From: Deltaproteobacteria bacterium
GTDB lineage: Bacteria > Desulfobacterota > Desulfobacteria > Desulfobacterales > UBA5852
Assembly (NCBI GenBank): GCA_020444045.1
Contig: JAHLLS010000001.1
Location: forward strand, 434,001 to 498,000
Reading direction: 5' to 3'
Length of the DNA stretch: 64,000 bases
The position numbers were made by a program, and so were the translations under genes. Shown here in pieces: positions 17,926 to 26,700 of the stretch. The notes under the pieces are model-generated. The model was not told the origin of the DNA, ran no database searches, and saw nothing but the letters and a program-made list of their open reading frames with translations. Position 1 is the first letter of the stretch; each line of letters starts with the position of its first letter.

Positions 17926-18057
17926 CGCGATGCTTCATCACGCAAGCATCGCCGCAATTTTGCGGAGACAGGGCGGTTTGACAGCGTTTATCGTGCAGCC
18001 TATTTTATTCTCGATACGTCTTTTGGACTTTGAACCGTAAAGAAGGGACATACACCC

Positions 18058-19179
18058 ATGCGCATCACGATCTTATTAATTGCGATGAGTCTATTCGCGG
18101 TGCCGGCGGCAACCGGCGACTTTCAAATTGAGGGCACGCAGGGCACCGAACTTGCAGCCGCTGAGGTCGCGACGTTCGATGAGCCCTGGGCCATGACGTT
18201 CCTGCCCGACGGCACGCTTCTGGTGACCGAGAAAAGAGGGGTGCTGTGGCATGTTGCCCTCGACGGATCGAAAACCGAAGTGCAGGGTTTGTGGGACGTC
18301 GCTTACGGCGGTCAGGGCGGCCTGGGCGATGTCGTGCTGCATCCTGATTTTGAACGCAATGCCTGGGTCTATTTGTCCTATGCCGAATACGGGGAGGATA
18401 GCGGCACGCGCGGGGCGGTGGTGGTCCGCGCCAAGCTCGATCTTAAAACCAGTCCGCCCAAGCTCGCTTCTGTGGAAAGGCTGTGGGTTCAGGAGCCCAA
18501 GGTTACCGGAAAGGGCCATTACAGTCATCGCATCGCGTTCGGCCCCAACGGTAAAATGTTCATCACCTCCGGCGAGCGCCAGAAATTTGAACCGGCTCAG
18601 GATTTTAACGGCAATCTAGGCAAGGTGCTACGCTTGAACGACGACGGCACTGTGCCTGATGACAACCCGTGGCAGGACCGCGGTGAGATTGCCAGGCAGT
18701 TCTGGACCGTGGGGCACCGCAACATGCTGGGCATCGCGTTCGATGCCGACGGACGGCTGTGGGTCCACGAGATGGGACCGCGTCACGGCGATGAGTTGAA
18801 CCTGATCATTGCCGGTAAAAACTATGGCTGGCCCGTCGTATCGAACGGCGACCATTACTCGGGTATACCGATCCCCGATCATGACACCCGTCCAGAATTC
18901 GAAGCCCCCCGGGCATATTGGGTGCCTTCCATCGCCCCGTCCGGTCTGGTGATTTATGACGGTGATTTGTTTGCCGATTGGAAAGGCAGTGCGCTGATCG
19001 GCGGACTCGTATCCCGAGCCCTTATCCGCGTCACTTTAAACGGGGACACGGCGGAAGAAGCCGAACGCTTTGAATGGAATGAGCGGATTCGCGAGGTGGA
19101 ACAGGGGCCCGACGGGGCGTTGTACGTGCTCGAAGACGGCGACGGTGGTCGTCTTCTGAAGTTGACCCCGAGTCCATAG
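18058..19179 (+). CDS. PQQ-dependent sugar dehydrogenase family protein (aldose sugar dehydrogenase-like)
   Basis: A 373-residue protein from ATG 18058 with a cleavable signal ([19 protein letters not shown]), hence periplasmic. It is a complete soluble glucose/sorbosone dehydrogenase beta-propeller: [85 protein letters not shown] and the terminal [25 protein letters not shown]. The histidine in YSHRIAF and the arginine-rich MGPRHGDE match the PQQ/calcium-binding region of the family. It would oxidise aldoses and donate electrons to a periplasmic acceptor. A decayed copy of its 3' end with flanking DNA lies at 28442-28695. Confidence 0.88.
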   Translation: MRITILLIAMSLFAVPAATGDFQIEGTQGTELAAAEVATFDEPWAMTFLPDGTLLVTEKRGVLWHVALDGSKTEVQGLWDVAYGGQGGLGDVVLHPDFERNAWVYLSYAEYGEDSGTRGAVVVRAKLDLKTSPPKLASVERLWVQEPKVTGKGHYSHRIAFGPNGKMFITSGERQKFEPAQDFNGNLGKVLRLNDDGTVPDDNPWQDRGEIARQFWTVGHRNMLGIAFDADGRLWVHEMGPRHGDELNLIIAGKNYGWPVVSNGDHYSGIPIPDHDTRPEFEAPRAYWVPSIAPSGLVIYDGDLFADWKGSALIGGLVSRALIRVTLNGDTAEEAERFEWNERIREVEQGPDGALYVLEDGDGGRLLKLTPSP

Positions 19180-19358
19180 AAATCTTTCAGCATTCGGATC
19201 GTTCAAAAGATGCCGCGCGTCATTTCGTATACCAAGTTGATTTGTTACTTAAAGATGCCCCTAAACCGTGTGAATATGAGGGAACCGGTGAATCCCTCCC
19301 GGCCAGCCCGAAAACCGTTGAGGTCGTCACGCCAAACGCTCCCATCACTGCCAGGGGG

Positions 19359-19856
19359 TCAGGGTGCTTGAACAAATAGGGGCGGTTGGTCTTCAAGCGC
19401 ATAAAGCCGTTCAATCATAAAGGCGGCGTATTTTTCGCATTTGTCTTTCCAGACGCCCGATTCCAGAAACTTCTGATATTCGCCCGGTTTGGCAAAATCC
19501 ATTCCAATAAGCTCCCGGCAGGTGATGGCGCCAAAATGCCGATCGAATTCCGTCACGATGTTCGCCGAAAATGTGCGCACTGCGTGACGGGCCTGCTTGG
19601 CTCGCTCTTTATCCTTCATCGGACAGCGGTGACGCAATCCAAGGCAGACGGCCGCGGCCGACACCACCCCGCAGGGCGCATTCTGATAGCCCCCGATACC
19701 CCCCAAGAAAGGAATGCCGGCCCATAAAAAATCTTCATTTCCAAAGTCATAGGCCTCCCACATAACTTGCAGGATGGAGGGGCCTCAATGATACCCGCGG
19801 TACATCAATTGAAGAGCACGCCGTTTGGCCTCTTCCGATGAGAATTTCATTTCCAT
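19359..19856 (-). CDS. C_GCAxxG_C_C family redox protein, candidate selenoprotein (UGA = Sec24)
   Basis: Reading through one in-frame TGA (19787-19785) gives a continuous 165-residue protein from ATG 19856, which has GAGGAG 6 nt upstream. Without readthrough the N-terminal part would be an isolated 23-residue peptide and the rest would start at ATG 19763 with no ribosome-binding site. The C_GCAxxG_C_C family (PF09719) has a first conserved cysteine in a GxxCA-type helix before GGIGG...CG. Here the UGA sits exactly there (RGYH-U-GPSILQVMWEA), followed by IPFLGGIGGYQNAPCGVVSAAAVCLGLRHRC with the remaining cysteines and a later CRELIG. The family is a putative redox-active protein. Immediately after the UGA the mRNA can fold (GGCC..UCC with GGGAGGCC) with AAGUU in the loop, an imperfect SECIS candidate. 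The nonsense-mutation alternative is discussed in the findings. Confidence 0.6.
19744..19787 (-). promoter_or_regulatory. Candidate SECIS stem-loop after the UGA of the C_GCAxxG_C_C gene
   Basis: Directly downstream of UGA, GGCC (with a CC bulge) UCC pairs with GGGAGGCC, closing a roughly 16-nt region that includes AAGUU. It resembles a bacterial SECIS in position but its stem is imperfect and the apical loop is larger than usual, so it is weaker than the hairpin in the AhpD-like gene. Confidence 0.35.
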
Positions 19857-19939
19857 GCATTTCTCCTCTGCTGCCATACCGTCTCTCTTGTAAACACCGA
19901 ATGATATTTCGGTGCCCGTTTCACCTTGTGCCACGCGGC

Positions 19940-21118
19940 CTATTCCCCGGTTGGGAAAGTGCTATTCAGCCTTGCATTGACAATTTCTGAAATATCTTTG
20001 ACCTGGATGCGATCATCCATATTGTTGGTCTTGACGGCATCCGCCAGCATGACGGCACAGGAGGGGCAGCTGACTGCCAGGGTGTCGGCACCGGTGTCCA
20101 GGGCCTCGGCCGCGCGGATCCGGGCCGGCGATTCCGGCCCGTTACCGATGACGTCGGTGAAAAGGTTGCCACCGCCGCCGCCGCAGCAAAGGGCATCCCC
20201 CATGGATCGGTCCATCTCCTGGAGCTCGACCCCCGGCAGGCCCGCCAGGACCATTCGCGCAGCCCCGTACTCCCAGTTGTGGCGCCCAAGATAACATGGG
20301 TCGTGATAGGTCACCCGCATTGGGGGCTGCACTTCCGGGAAGGAAAGGCGATCCACGTGTGCCGCCACAATCTGGGTGTAATGGAAAACCTGGCAGTCGC
20401 TCCCCAGGGCCGGATAGTCGTTTTTGAGGGCGTTGAAGCCATGTGGAGACAACGCAATAATCTTTTTGACATTCAATTCCTGAAAATGCCGGCCATTCTC
20501 TTCGGCAAGCATCTGAAACAGAGCGCTTTCTCCCATGGCATTAGCCTCATTGCCGTCGGACACTTCTTTTTCGCCCAGAATGCCGAAAGAAATTCCCAAG
20601 TGCCTCAGGAGGGTTGCCACCGAGCGGGCCATCTCCTGCCCGCGGCTGTCGAAGGCACCCACGTCTCCCGGAAAAAACAGATAGTCATGGCCCGCAAACA
20701 GGTCCACGTCAGTATCGGCAGCCCAATCCGTTCGCTTCTTCCGGGATATACCGTAGGGATTGCCGTACAGCTGAAGCTTGGTCAGGCAGTCCCGCACGGC
20801 CGGGGGCACCTTGCCTTCCTCGACCAGTTTCTCCTTGCCGGCCGTAAAGGCCGCCAGCAATTCGGCTTTGATCTTGGGCAGGGCACACTGCTCCACGCAG
20901 TTGCGGCAGGCCGTGCAGGCAAACAGGATTTCCTGGAAGCGTCGGGAAGGCTCCAGTCGGTTTTCCAGCCAGGCCCGCAGAAGCCACATGCGCCCCCCCG
21001 GCGAATAGGTTTCGAAGCGGAAGGCCGCGTAGGCCGGGCAGTTGAAATCAACGTAATTGCCCGGCAGCTTACAGTAGCCGCAGCGAAAACACCGATGGAG
21101 AATCTCCGCGTGTCTCAT
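19940..21118 (-). CDS. (Fe-S)-binding oxidoreductase subunit with CCG domains (HdrD/GlpC-like)
   Basis: A 392-residue protein from ATG 21118 with GGAG upstream, its start overlapping the stop of the FAD subunit by 4 nt. The N terminus carries two 4Fe-4S cluster motifs (CFRCGYC... and CTACRNCVEQC). Two cysteine-rich CCG domains follow: one with YLFFPGDV..., the second with TYHDPCYLGRHN and LCCGGGGGNLF. CCG domains ligate non-cubane Fe-S clusters in heterodisulfide-reductase and glycolate/lactate/glycerol-phosphate dehydrogenase complexes. As last gene of a three-gene operon it probably passes electrons from the FAD subunit to the membrane or to thiol/quinone carriers. Confidence 0.88.
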   Translation of the reverse strand: MRHAEILHRCFRCGYCKLPGNYVDFNCPAYAAFRFETYSPGGRMWLLRAWLENRLEPSRRFQEILFACTACRNCVEQCALPKIKAELLAAFTAGKEKLVEEGKVPPAVRDCLTKLQLYGNPYGISRKKRTDWAADTDVDLFAGHDYLFFPGDVGAFDSRGQEMARSVATLLRHLGISFGILGEKEVSDGNEANAMGESALFQMLAEENGRHFQELNVKKIIALSPHGFNALKNDYPALGSDCQVFHYTQIVAAHVDRLSFPEVQPPMRVTYHDPCYLGRHNWEYGAARMVLAGLPGVELQEMDRSMGDALCCGGGGGNLFTDVIGNGPESPARIRAAEALDTGADTLAVSCPSCAVMLADAVKTNNMDDRIQVKDISEIVNARLNSTFPTGE

Positions 21119-22497
21119 CCGTTCTTCTCCCAGTTGCCGGGGTTCATGATGCCGTTCGGGTCCAGCACCGAACGGATGCGCCCCATTATGGCAAACATGG
21201 CCGGGTCCATCCGGTCGATGATCTTCTGCTGGGCCGGGGCCTCGGCTTTCCAGGGCACACCCCCCAGCGCCACCACCCGTTGGTTGGTTTCCTCCAGGGC
21301 CCGCTGGGCCCGGGCCACCTCGTCGGGGTCCGCCCGGTTGAAGGCATAGGCGTAAAAAAACATCATGCTGTGATTGACGCCCACCACCCGGCAGCCCATG
21401 GAGTAGGCCACCCCCACCCGTCCGGCGACGTCGAGGCCCAACGCGTAGGCCTCAGGGAAGAGCTCCACCGGCATGATGGCGCCGACGTATTCGAAGCCGC
21501 CCCCCTTGCGCACATCCGCAAAAACGGAAAGCTGCCTGGCGGGCACTTCCAGGAAGCGCTGCTTCATGGGGCCCGGCAGGGGCAGAAACCCGCCGGTCTT
21601 CTCTTCGATGTAATCCACCACCGACGCCCGGATCAGGTTGCGCTTCCAAATCAGCTCGTTTTTCGTCCGGGCGCCGTAGTTGACGTTGCAGTGCAGGAAA
21701 CCGTGCGCCCAGTCCGGCTTGGGCGACATCCAGGCGGTGACGTCTTCGGCCACCTGGGTGCCGGTGATCCGATAAAGGATGTCCGGCACAAGCGAAGGGT
21801 CCTCGCAAACGAAGACCCCCACGTCGTTCAGCGGGTAGGCGGGATAGAGCTTGATGGCCAGCTTGGTGATCACGCCGGTGGTCCCGGCCCACCCAAGAAA
21901 AAGCCCCGCCAGGTCCGGCAGGGGGGCTCGGGCGTTCCAGTAGGAGGACATAGCGCAGGATCCGATGCGGGCCACTTCGCCGGTGGGCAGGACCACTTCC
22001 AGCCCATTGAGCATGTCGGAGTGAAAGCCCCCCGCGGCCGACATGTGCCCGGATCCGTGGATGGAGACGTTGCCGCCGACGGTGGCCGCCGGCGGGGCGT
22101 CCGGGGCTGAGTGTTTGAGATCCGGACAGTGCTTCTTCAAATAGGCCTGCAGCATCCCCTGGGAGGTGCCCGCCTCCACCAGGGCGTAGCGGCTCATTTG
22201 GTTGACCTCGATGACGTGGTTCATGCGCTTCATGTCCAGCACGATGCCGCCCTTCAGGGCCCGCGACAGGCCGGAGAGCACCAGGCCTGCGCCCAGGGGC
22301 ACTACGGGTACACGATTTTCGTTGGCGGCCCGCAGGATCTTCTGAACCTCTTCGGTGCTGCCGGGCATGACCACGTAATCCGGCTCGCAGGGCGGCATGG
22401 TCCCGGGGTCCATGGCATAGATGTATTTCTCTTCGGGAGCATCGGACACGAACTCAGGCCCCACGATTTCCGCCAGCTGGTCATAGAACGGGTCCAT
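21115..22497 (-). CDS. FAD-binding oxidoreductase (GlcD / D-lactate dehydrogenase type)
   Basis: A 460-residue VAO-family flavoprotein from ATG 22497 with AAGGA upstream. The FAD-binding PCMH domain is seen at RVPVVPLGAGLVLSGLSRALKGG...VLDMKRMN and GGNVSIHGSGHMSAAGGFHSDM; the C-terminal FAD-oxidase_C part ends with ...NPGNWEKNG, the typical DPNGIMNPGK-like tail. Such enzymes oxidise 2-hydroxy acids (glycolate, D-lactate) or related alcohols. It is the middle gene of an Fe-S/FAD/Fe-S operon with 4-nt overlap to the third. Substrate not deducible. Confidence 0.88.
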   Translation of the reverse strand: MDPFYDQLAEIVGPEFVSDAPEEKYIYAMDPGTMPPCEPDYVVMPGSTEEVQKILRAANENRVPVVPLGAGLVLSGLSRALKGGIVLDMKRMNHVIEVNQMSRYALVEAGTSQGMLQAYLKKHCPDLKHSAPDAPPAATVGGNVSIHGSGHMSAAGGFHSDMLNGLEVVLPTGEVARIGSCAMSSYWNARAPLPDLAGLFLGWAGTTGVITKLAIKLYPAYPLNDVGVFVCEDPSLVPDILYRITGTQVAEDVTAWMSPKPDWAHGFLHCNVNYGARTKNELIWKRNLIRASVVDYIEEKTGGFLPLPGPMKQRFLEVPARQLSVFADVRKGGGFEYVGAIMPVELFPEAYALGLDVAGRVGVAYSMGCRVVGVNHSMMFFYAYAFNRADPDEVARAQRALEETNQRVVALGGVPWKAEAPAQQKIIDRMDPAMFAIMGRIRSVLDPNGIMNPGNWEKNG

Positions 22498-22501
22498 GGA
22501 T

Positions 22502-23521
22502 CTATCCTTTCAACGCTTCTTGGCACAGATCGCTCACGTGTATCGGGAACAATCCCTTTTCCGCCGCCGCTTCGCCCAGGGTCAGCATGCAGACCGGACA
22601 GTTGAAGGCACAAAAGACCGCCCCCGCGGCTTTCATATCGTCCAGGTTGCGTTTCTGGATGTCGTCGGCCAGGTCCTCCCGCTGATGCGCCCGCAAGACC
22701 TGCCCGCAGCAGAGCGCTGTTTCCCGGTCGTATTCGCGGTCCACGCGCTCCGCCCCGATTTTGGTAAAGATGGCGTCGAGCCAATGATCGGTTTCAGGAA
22801 TCAGACGGTTGGAACAGGGCCGTTGGTAGGCCACCTTGGCGTTCAGGGGGCTGATGCGGTCTTTCAGCACATCAAGCCTATCGGAAATGTATTCGAAGAC
22901 ATGCCTCGGCTTGAAGGGCACGTCGATGTTGAAGGCCGGGGCCAGGTGGCTGAACGCCGCGTAGCACTCGTCGTGAAAGCAGATCAGCTCCTCCACGCCG
23001 CTGTCCTTTAGATAACACTGCCAGATGTTGTCGATAACCCTGGGGAGCCGTTCGCGGATTACGGAATTCCTGGCGAAATGGAGCCACATGATGTTGCAGA
23101 AAACGTCGCTGCCCTCGATGATGGAAGGATTCTCATAGAGCGGTGCCCGGATGCTCCCGGTCAGCATGGGGAAGTAGCACATGTCGATCACGGGGGCTGT
23201 GACCCTCCCAGGCGTGAGGGTGCCCTTGGGTTGCATCATCCGGATCTGCTGCTTGGTGATCGGCGCCGGCGCCGGCAGGAGGCCCTTTTCTTCCTGGCGT
23301 TCGACGATCACGTAAAACGGATGGTTGCCGTTGGGGCAGTATTCCTCGCAGGCATAGCAGGTGGCACACTCCTTAAGGACCCGCGAATCCTCGCCCTTGT
23401 TGATCCTGGTCTTTTCGCGTTTGGCCTCCTTCAGATCGAAGGTCATGTACTGGCATTTCATAAGACAATCGCAGGTATTACAGGCCTGGCAGACGGCGGG
23501 ATCGAAGTTTATCGCAAACAC
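22502..23521 (-). CDS. (Fe-S)-binding protein, HdrD-like
   Basis: A 339-residue protein starting at GTG 23521; AGGAGGG lies 7 nt upstream, which settles this unusual start. Two cluster motifs open it: CQACNTCDCLMKCQY and CATCYACEEYCPNG. A CCG domain follows (CFHDECYAAFSHLAP ... YQRPCSNRL) and ALCCGQVLRAH near the C terminus, then CAFNCPVCMLTLGE. It is the first gene of the operon with the FAD subunit 4 bp downstream. The two Fe-S proteins flanking one flavin subunit resemble lactate/glycolate-type complexes and electron-confurcating Ldh/Etf systems, though no EtfAB is next door. Confidence 0.87.
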   Translation of the reverse strand: MFAINFDPAVCQACNTCDCLMKCQYMTFDLKEAKREKTRINKGEDSRVLKECATCYACEEYCPNGNHPFYVIVERQEEKGLLPAPAPITKQQIRMMQPKGTLTPGRVTAPVIDMCYFPMLTGSIRAPLYENPSIIEGSDVFCNIMWLHFARNSVIRERLPRVIDNIWQCYLKDSGVEELICFHDECYAAFSHLAPAFNIDVPFKPRHVFEYISDRLDVLKDRISPLNAKVAYQRPCSNRLIPETDHWLDAIFTKIGAERVDREYDRETALCCGQVLRAHQREDLADDIQKRNLDDMKAAGAVFCAFNCPVCMLTLGEAAAEKGLFPIHVSDLCQEALKG

Positions 23522-23852
23522 GCTTTGTCCCTCCTGAAATTAGAATAGATACGATATGGAAACAGAAAGGCGGGAGCCGTTAGCGATGACTATACCTTTC
23601 TGCGATTTCATTGCGCAATAGGGATATGAGATATTGCTGATTTTTGTAACGCCGGCATCCCGTGTTCATATGGGCGCCTTTGCGTGGAATGGATACCCAT
23701 GCCGTGCCGCCGCCAAGTGGCTTAGGACAAACAAAAGGAAGACGTGGGTTGCCTTTCAGATTCTCAAACCTGTCATGTGGATCTGTCGCCGTTGCGTTGC
23801 TCAACCCCTCTAACAATTACTTGGTGGATGCCGTGGATTAAATCCATCCGTC
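23522..23852. other. Intergenic region, 331 bp
   Basis: It separates the divergent oxidoreductase operon and the MarR operon. A minus-strand frame at 23580-23816 (78 codons) lacks a ribosome-binding site and any family resemblance and is not called. Confidence 0.4.
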
Positions 23853-23881
23853 TTGACAGCAGGGGTGTCGTTTGCTAACGA
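23853..23881 (+). promoter_or_regulatory. Promoter of the MarR operon with overlapping inverted repeat
   Basis: TTGACA (23853-23858) and TAACGA (23876-23881) are 17 nt apart. The inverted repeat TCGTT-TGCT-AACGA (23868-23881) covers the -10 element, as expected for an autorepressor site. Transcription would start near 23888, so the mRNA of the following gene would be leaderless or nearly so. Confidence 0.55.
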
Positions 23882-23889
23882 ACGTTTGT

Positions 23890-24324
23890 ATGCGAACCAA
23901 TGAGGCCCATCCCCGCTATTTTATCTGTTCGCTTGCCACCCGGGCTGTTCGCCGGATGGTCGCCTATTACAGCCGGAGCCTTGAACCCTTGGGGTTGACG
24001 GCCCAGCAGGTGATGGCCCTGGGGGTTCTTTGGCAGCAGGACGGCATCAGCCTGGGAGAATTTGCCCGGCGGGCGGGCATGGGCAAGGCCGCTGCCGTGG
24101 CCATGATCCGGCGGCTGGATCGTATGGACCTGGTCACCAAAACGCCAGATCCGGCGGACGGCCGTCTCAATGTGTTGAATCTGACCCGGAAAGCCCGGGG
24201 CATTGCCCCGGAAGTCTTGTCCCTGGGAGCAGCACTTGAAAAAAACATCGAACAGGCTGTGGGAAAGCAAGATATGGACGCCATGATCCGGGGGCTGAAA
24301 GCGATTCGGGATCTGGAAATATAA
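23890..24324 (+). CDS. MarR-family transcriptional regulator
   Basis: ATG 23890 gives 144 residues (opening RTNEAHPRYF); a TTG at 23872 in frame is an alternative. The winged-helix core is complete: LGLTAQQVMALGVL, the recognition region LGEFARRAGMGKAAAVAMIRRLDRMDLV and the wing TPDPADGRLNVLNLTRKARG. MarR proteins bind palindromes as dimers and usually respond to phenolic or CoA-thioester ligands. It heads an operon with two ADP-forming acyl-CoA synthetase subunits, so an acid or its CoA thioester is the likely signal. There is no ribosome-binding site before the ATG, and the promoter lies directly upstream. Confidence 0.9.
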   Translation: MRTNEAHPRYFICSLATRAVRRMVAYYSRSLEPLGLTAQQVMALGVLWQQDGISLGEFARRAGMGKAAAVAMIRRLDRMDLVTKTPDPADGRLNVLNLTRKARGIAPEVLSLGAALEKNIEQAVGKQDMDAMIRGLKAIRDLEI

Positions 24325-24347
24325 CCCAATCAAAAAGCAGGCATCGT

Positions 24348-25034
24348 ATGGATCCCATTAAGACGGCACTTGACAACGGCTGGACCTCATTATCCGAATA
24401 TACCTCCAAACAGGTGCTGGGGGCATGGGATATCCCTGTTACCCGGGAAGTCCAGGTTCAGACGGCCGGTGAGGCCGCCGCTGCTGCTGAGGAAATTGGA
24501 TACCCCGTGGCCCTCAAGCCCTGTGCCCGTGACCTGATGCACAAAAGCGAACTGGGCTGCATTGAACTGGGGCTTTCCGGACCGGCGGCGGTGGGTCAGG
24601 CTTTTGGCCGGATTCGTGAAAAAATAAAATCCCCCCTCGAGGGCATCCTGGTTCAGGAAATGATGGCCGGCAGTCGTGAGCTGGTGGCGGGGCTGAGCCG
24701 GGATCCCCAGTTCGGCGCCTGTGTCATGCTTGGGTTCGGTGGGGTCATGACCGAGGTGATTGCCGATACGGTGTTCAGGGCCGCCCCCTTCGACGCGGTC
24801 GAAGCCTTGGACATGATCCGGGATTTAAAATGCCGGGCCATGCTGGATGCCTTCCGCGGGCAGGCCCCGGCCAATCTGGACACCATCTGTCGAATCCTCA
24901 CGTCCCTGGGGCGCCTCGGCCTGGAGCGGCCTGAAATAACGGAAATCGATATTAATCCACTGATTATTTCCCCCGACGGTGCCGTCACGGCGGTGGATGC
25001 CCTGATTATCCTGGATGGAGGGCCACGGAGATGA
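24348..25034 (+). CDS. ADP-forming acyl-CoA synthetase, beta (ATP-grasp) subunit
   Basis: A 228-residue protein from ATG 24348, 23 bp after the MarR gene. It is the ATP-grasp_5 subunit: GYPVALKPCARDLMHKSELG (nucleotide-binding lysine and histidine), EGILVQEMMAGSRELVAGLSRDPQFG, MLGFGGVMTEVIADTVFRAAPF and the terminal EITEIDINPLIISPDG. With the alpha subunit it interconverts acyl-CoA + ADP + Pi and free acid + CoA + ATP, allowing energy conservation from thioesters. The stop overlaps the alpha gene start by 4 nt. Separate subunits of this sort are common in archaea and anaerobic bacteria; the acyl chain is unknown. Confidence 0.9.
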   Translation: MDPIKTALDNGWTSLSEYTSKQVLGAWDIPVTREVQVQTAGEAAAAAEEIGYPVALKPCARDLMHKSELGCIELGLSGPAAVGQAFGRIREKIKSPLEGILVQEMMAGSRELVAGLSRDPQFGACVMLGFGGVMTEVIADTVFRAAPFDAVEALDMIRDLKCRAMLDAFRGQAPANLDTICRILTSLGRLGLERPEITEIDINPLIISPDGAVTAVDALIILDGGPRR

Positions 25035-26503
25035 TACCCGCGATTTCAGGAAGCCCGCTGTATAAGATTGCCTGCCCTGAGAGCATTGCTTTTTTCGGTG
25101 CCTCCAATAATTTTTCAGCCATGGGGTCCAGCATCCTCAACGCCATCCTCACCGACGGATATGAAGGCCGGATTTTTCCGGTCCATCCCAAGGAGAAAAA
25201 GGTCCTTAACTTGGAGGCCTATTCTCGGGTTCGTGACCTGCCCGAGGTGCCGGACCTGGCTTATATTGTCCTGCCGACCAAAATCGTGGCCGAAACCTTG
25301 AGGGCCTGCGGGGAGAAGGGAATCCGCCGTGCCGTTATCGTGACCGCCGGGTTCAACGAAGTCGGGGGCGAAGGGAAGGTCCGGCAGGAGGAAATCAAGG
25401 CCATTGCCAGGGAATACGATATACGATTCACCGGACCCAACTGCATCGGGGTGGTCAATTCCCATATAAAGCTCAACGCCACCTTCCTTCCCTCCCAGGG
25501 ACGGCCCGGCTTCATCGGCATGGCCTCCCAGAGCGGCAGCTTTATCACCCAGATGTTCGATTATCTGGGTACCCGCTTCGGACAGGGATTCAGCACGGGA
25601 TTCAGTCTGGGCAACGAGGCCAATATTGATATAGCGGACTGCATCCGGTACCTGGGCGCCTGTCCGGATACCCGTGCCATTGCGCTGTATATCGAGTCCA
25701 TCCGCAGGGGACGGGCGTTCATCGAGGCGGCCCGGGAAGTCTCCGCCATCAAGCCCATTGTGGCTTATTACGTGGGAGGATCGGAGACCGGTAAAAAGGC
25801 CTGTCTTTCCCACACCGGGTCTCTGGCCGGACCGGACCGGCTCTATGACGGGGTGTTTAAACAAAGCGGCATCATCCGGGCACAGTCCGTGGAAGAGATG
25901 TTCGATTTCTGCTATGCGCTGGGTTCCTGTCCCCTGCCGGAGGGAAACCGCGCCGTGATCCAGACCCATTCGGGCGGTCCCGGCGCGGCCGCGGCCGATG
26001 CATGCGGTCGGTCGGGCATCGAATTGCCGGCCCTGTCTCCGGCGACCTTAAAAAAACTTGGGTCCTATGTCCCCCACACCGGCAGTGTGAACAATCCCGT
26101 GGACCTGACCTATACCAAGAACCCGCTGGATTTTTTTCATGCCATCCCCAAGATTCTTCTGGAAGACGAGGGGGCGGACAGCATGCTGGTCTATTTTCTG
26201 GCCTCGGCGGCCATGATTCACCGGGCCCTGTCCGGCATGGGGGTGCCGAAGGCGGAGATTGACGCCCAGGTGAACAAGATTGTTGATGAACAGTGTGGAT
26301 CCGTGGCCGCTCTGATGACGTCCTGCAACAAGCCGCTGCTGGGATTTTCTTTCCTGACCCGGGAGAATCCGTTTATAGCAGGGCTTCAGGACAAGGGGGT
26401 GCCGGTGCTGCCCAGTCCGGAGCGGGCGGCCCGGGCGCTGGGAGCACTGGTGGAATACAGGCGGCTTAAGGAGAAGCTTGCCCGATCCGTTCGGACCAAA
26501 TGA
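25031..26503 (+). CDS. ADP-forming acyl-CoA synthetase, alpha (CoA-binding) subunit
   Basis: A 490-residue protein from ATG 25031 with GGAGGG 8 nt upstream, translationally coupled to the beta subunit. An N-terminal CoA-binding Rossmann domain (SIAFFGASNNFSAMGSSILNA, FPVHPKEKKV) is followed by two succinyl-CoA-ligase-like flavodoxin domains. The phosphohistidine of the swinging loop is visible in LSHTGSLAGPD, and TGPNCIGVVN and ASQSGSFITQM are the expected CoA/phosphate contacts. It completes the ADP-forming acyl-CoA synthetase with the gene before it. Confidence 0.9.
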   Translation: MIPAISGSPLYKIACPESIAFFGASNNFSAMGSSILNAILTDGYEGRIFPVHPKEKKVLNLEAYSRVRDLPEVPDLAYIVLPTKIVAETLRACGEKGIRRAVIVTAGFNEVGGEGKVRQEEIKAIAREYDIRFTGPNCIGVVNSHIKLNATFLPSQGRPGFIGMASQSGSFITQMFDYLGTRFGQGFSTGFSLGNEANIDIADCIRYLGACPDTRAIALYIESIRRGRAFIEAAREVSAIKPIVAYYVGGSETGKKACLSHTGSLAGPDRLYDGVFKQSGIIRAQSVEEMFDFCYALGSCPLPEGNRAVIQTHSGGPGAAAADACGRSGIELPALSPATLKKLGSYVPHTGSVNNPVDLTYTKNPLDFFHAIPKILLEDEGADSMLVYFLASAAMIHRALSGMGVPKAEIDAQVNKIVDEQCGSVAALMTSCNKPLLGFSFLTRENPFIAGLQDKGVPVLPSPERAARALGALVEYRRLKEKLARSVRTK

Positions 26504-26700
26504 ATCAATTGATATTAAAAGGGCATCATTACAAAAGCAGGTGTTTTAAAAATAGGCCGTTTTTATGAGGTTCCCATGGTCAGACCCTCGTTCCTGTTTT
26601 GTTAACTAAAGGCGTGCCTTTTTGCTTCCATTGATCGATTGAAACGCATGAATTCATGGGCGTCCCTTAAGCTCTCATGTGGTTTCAGGGTGATTCCACC

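Noticed and set aside
23580-23816. 78-codon minus-strand frame upstream of the MarR operon
   Set aside because: No ribosome-binding site and no recognisable family.
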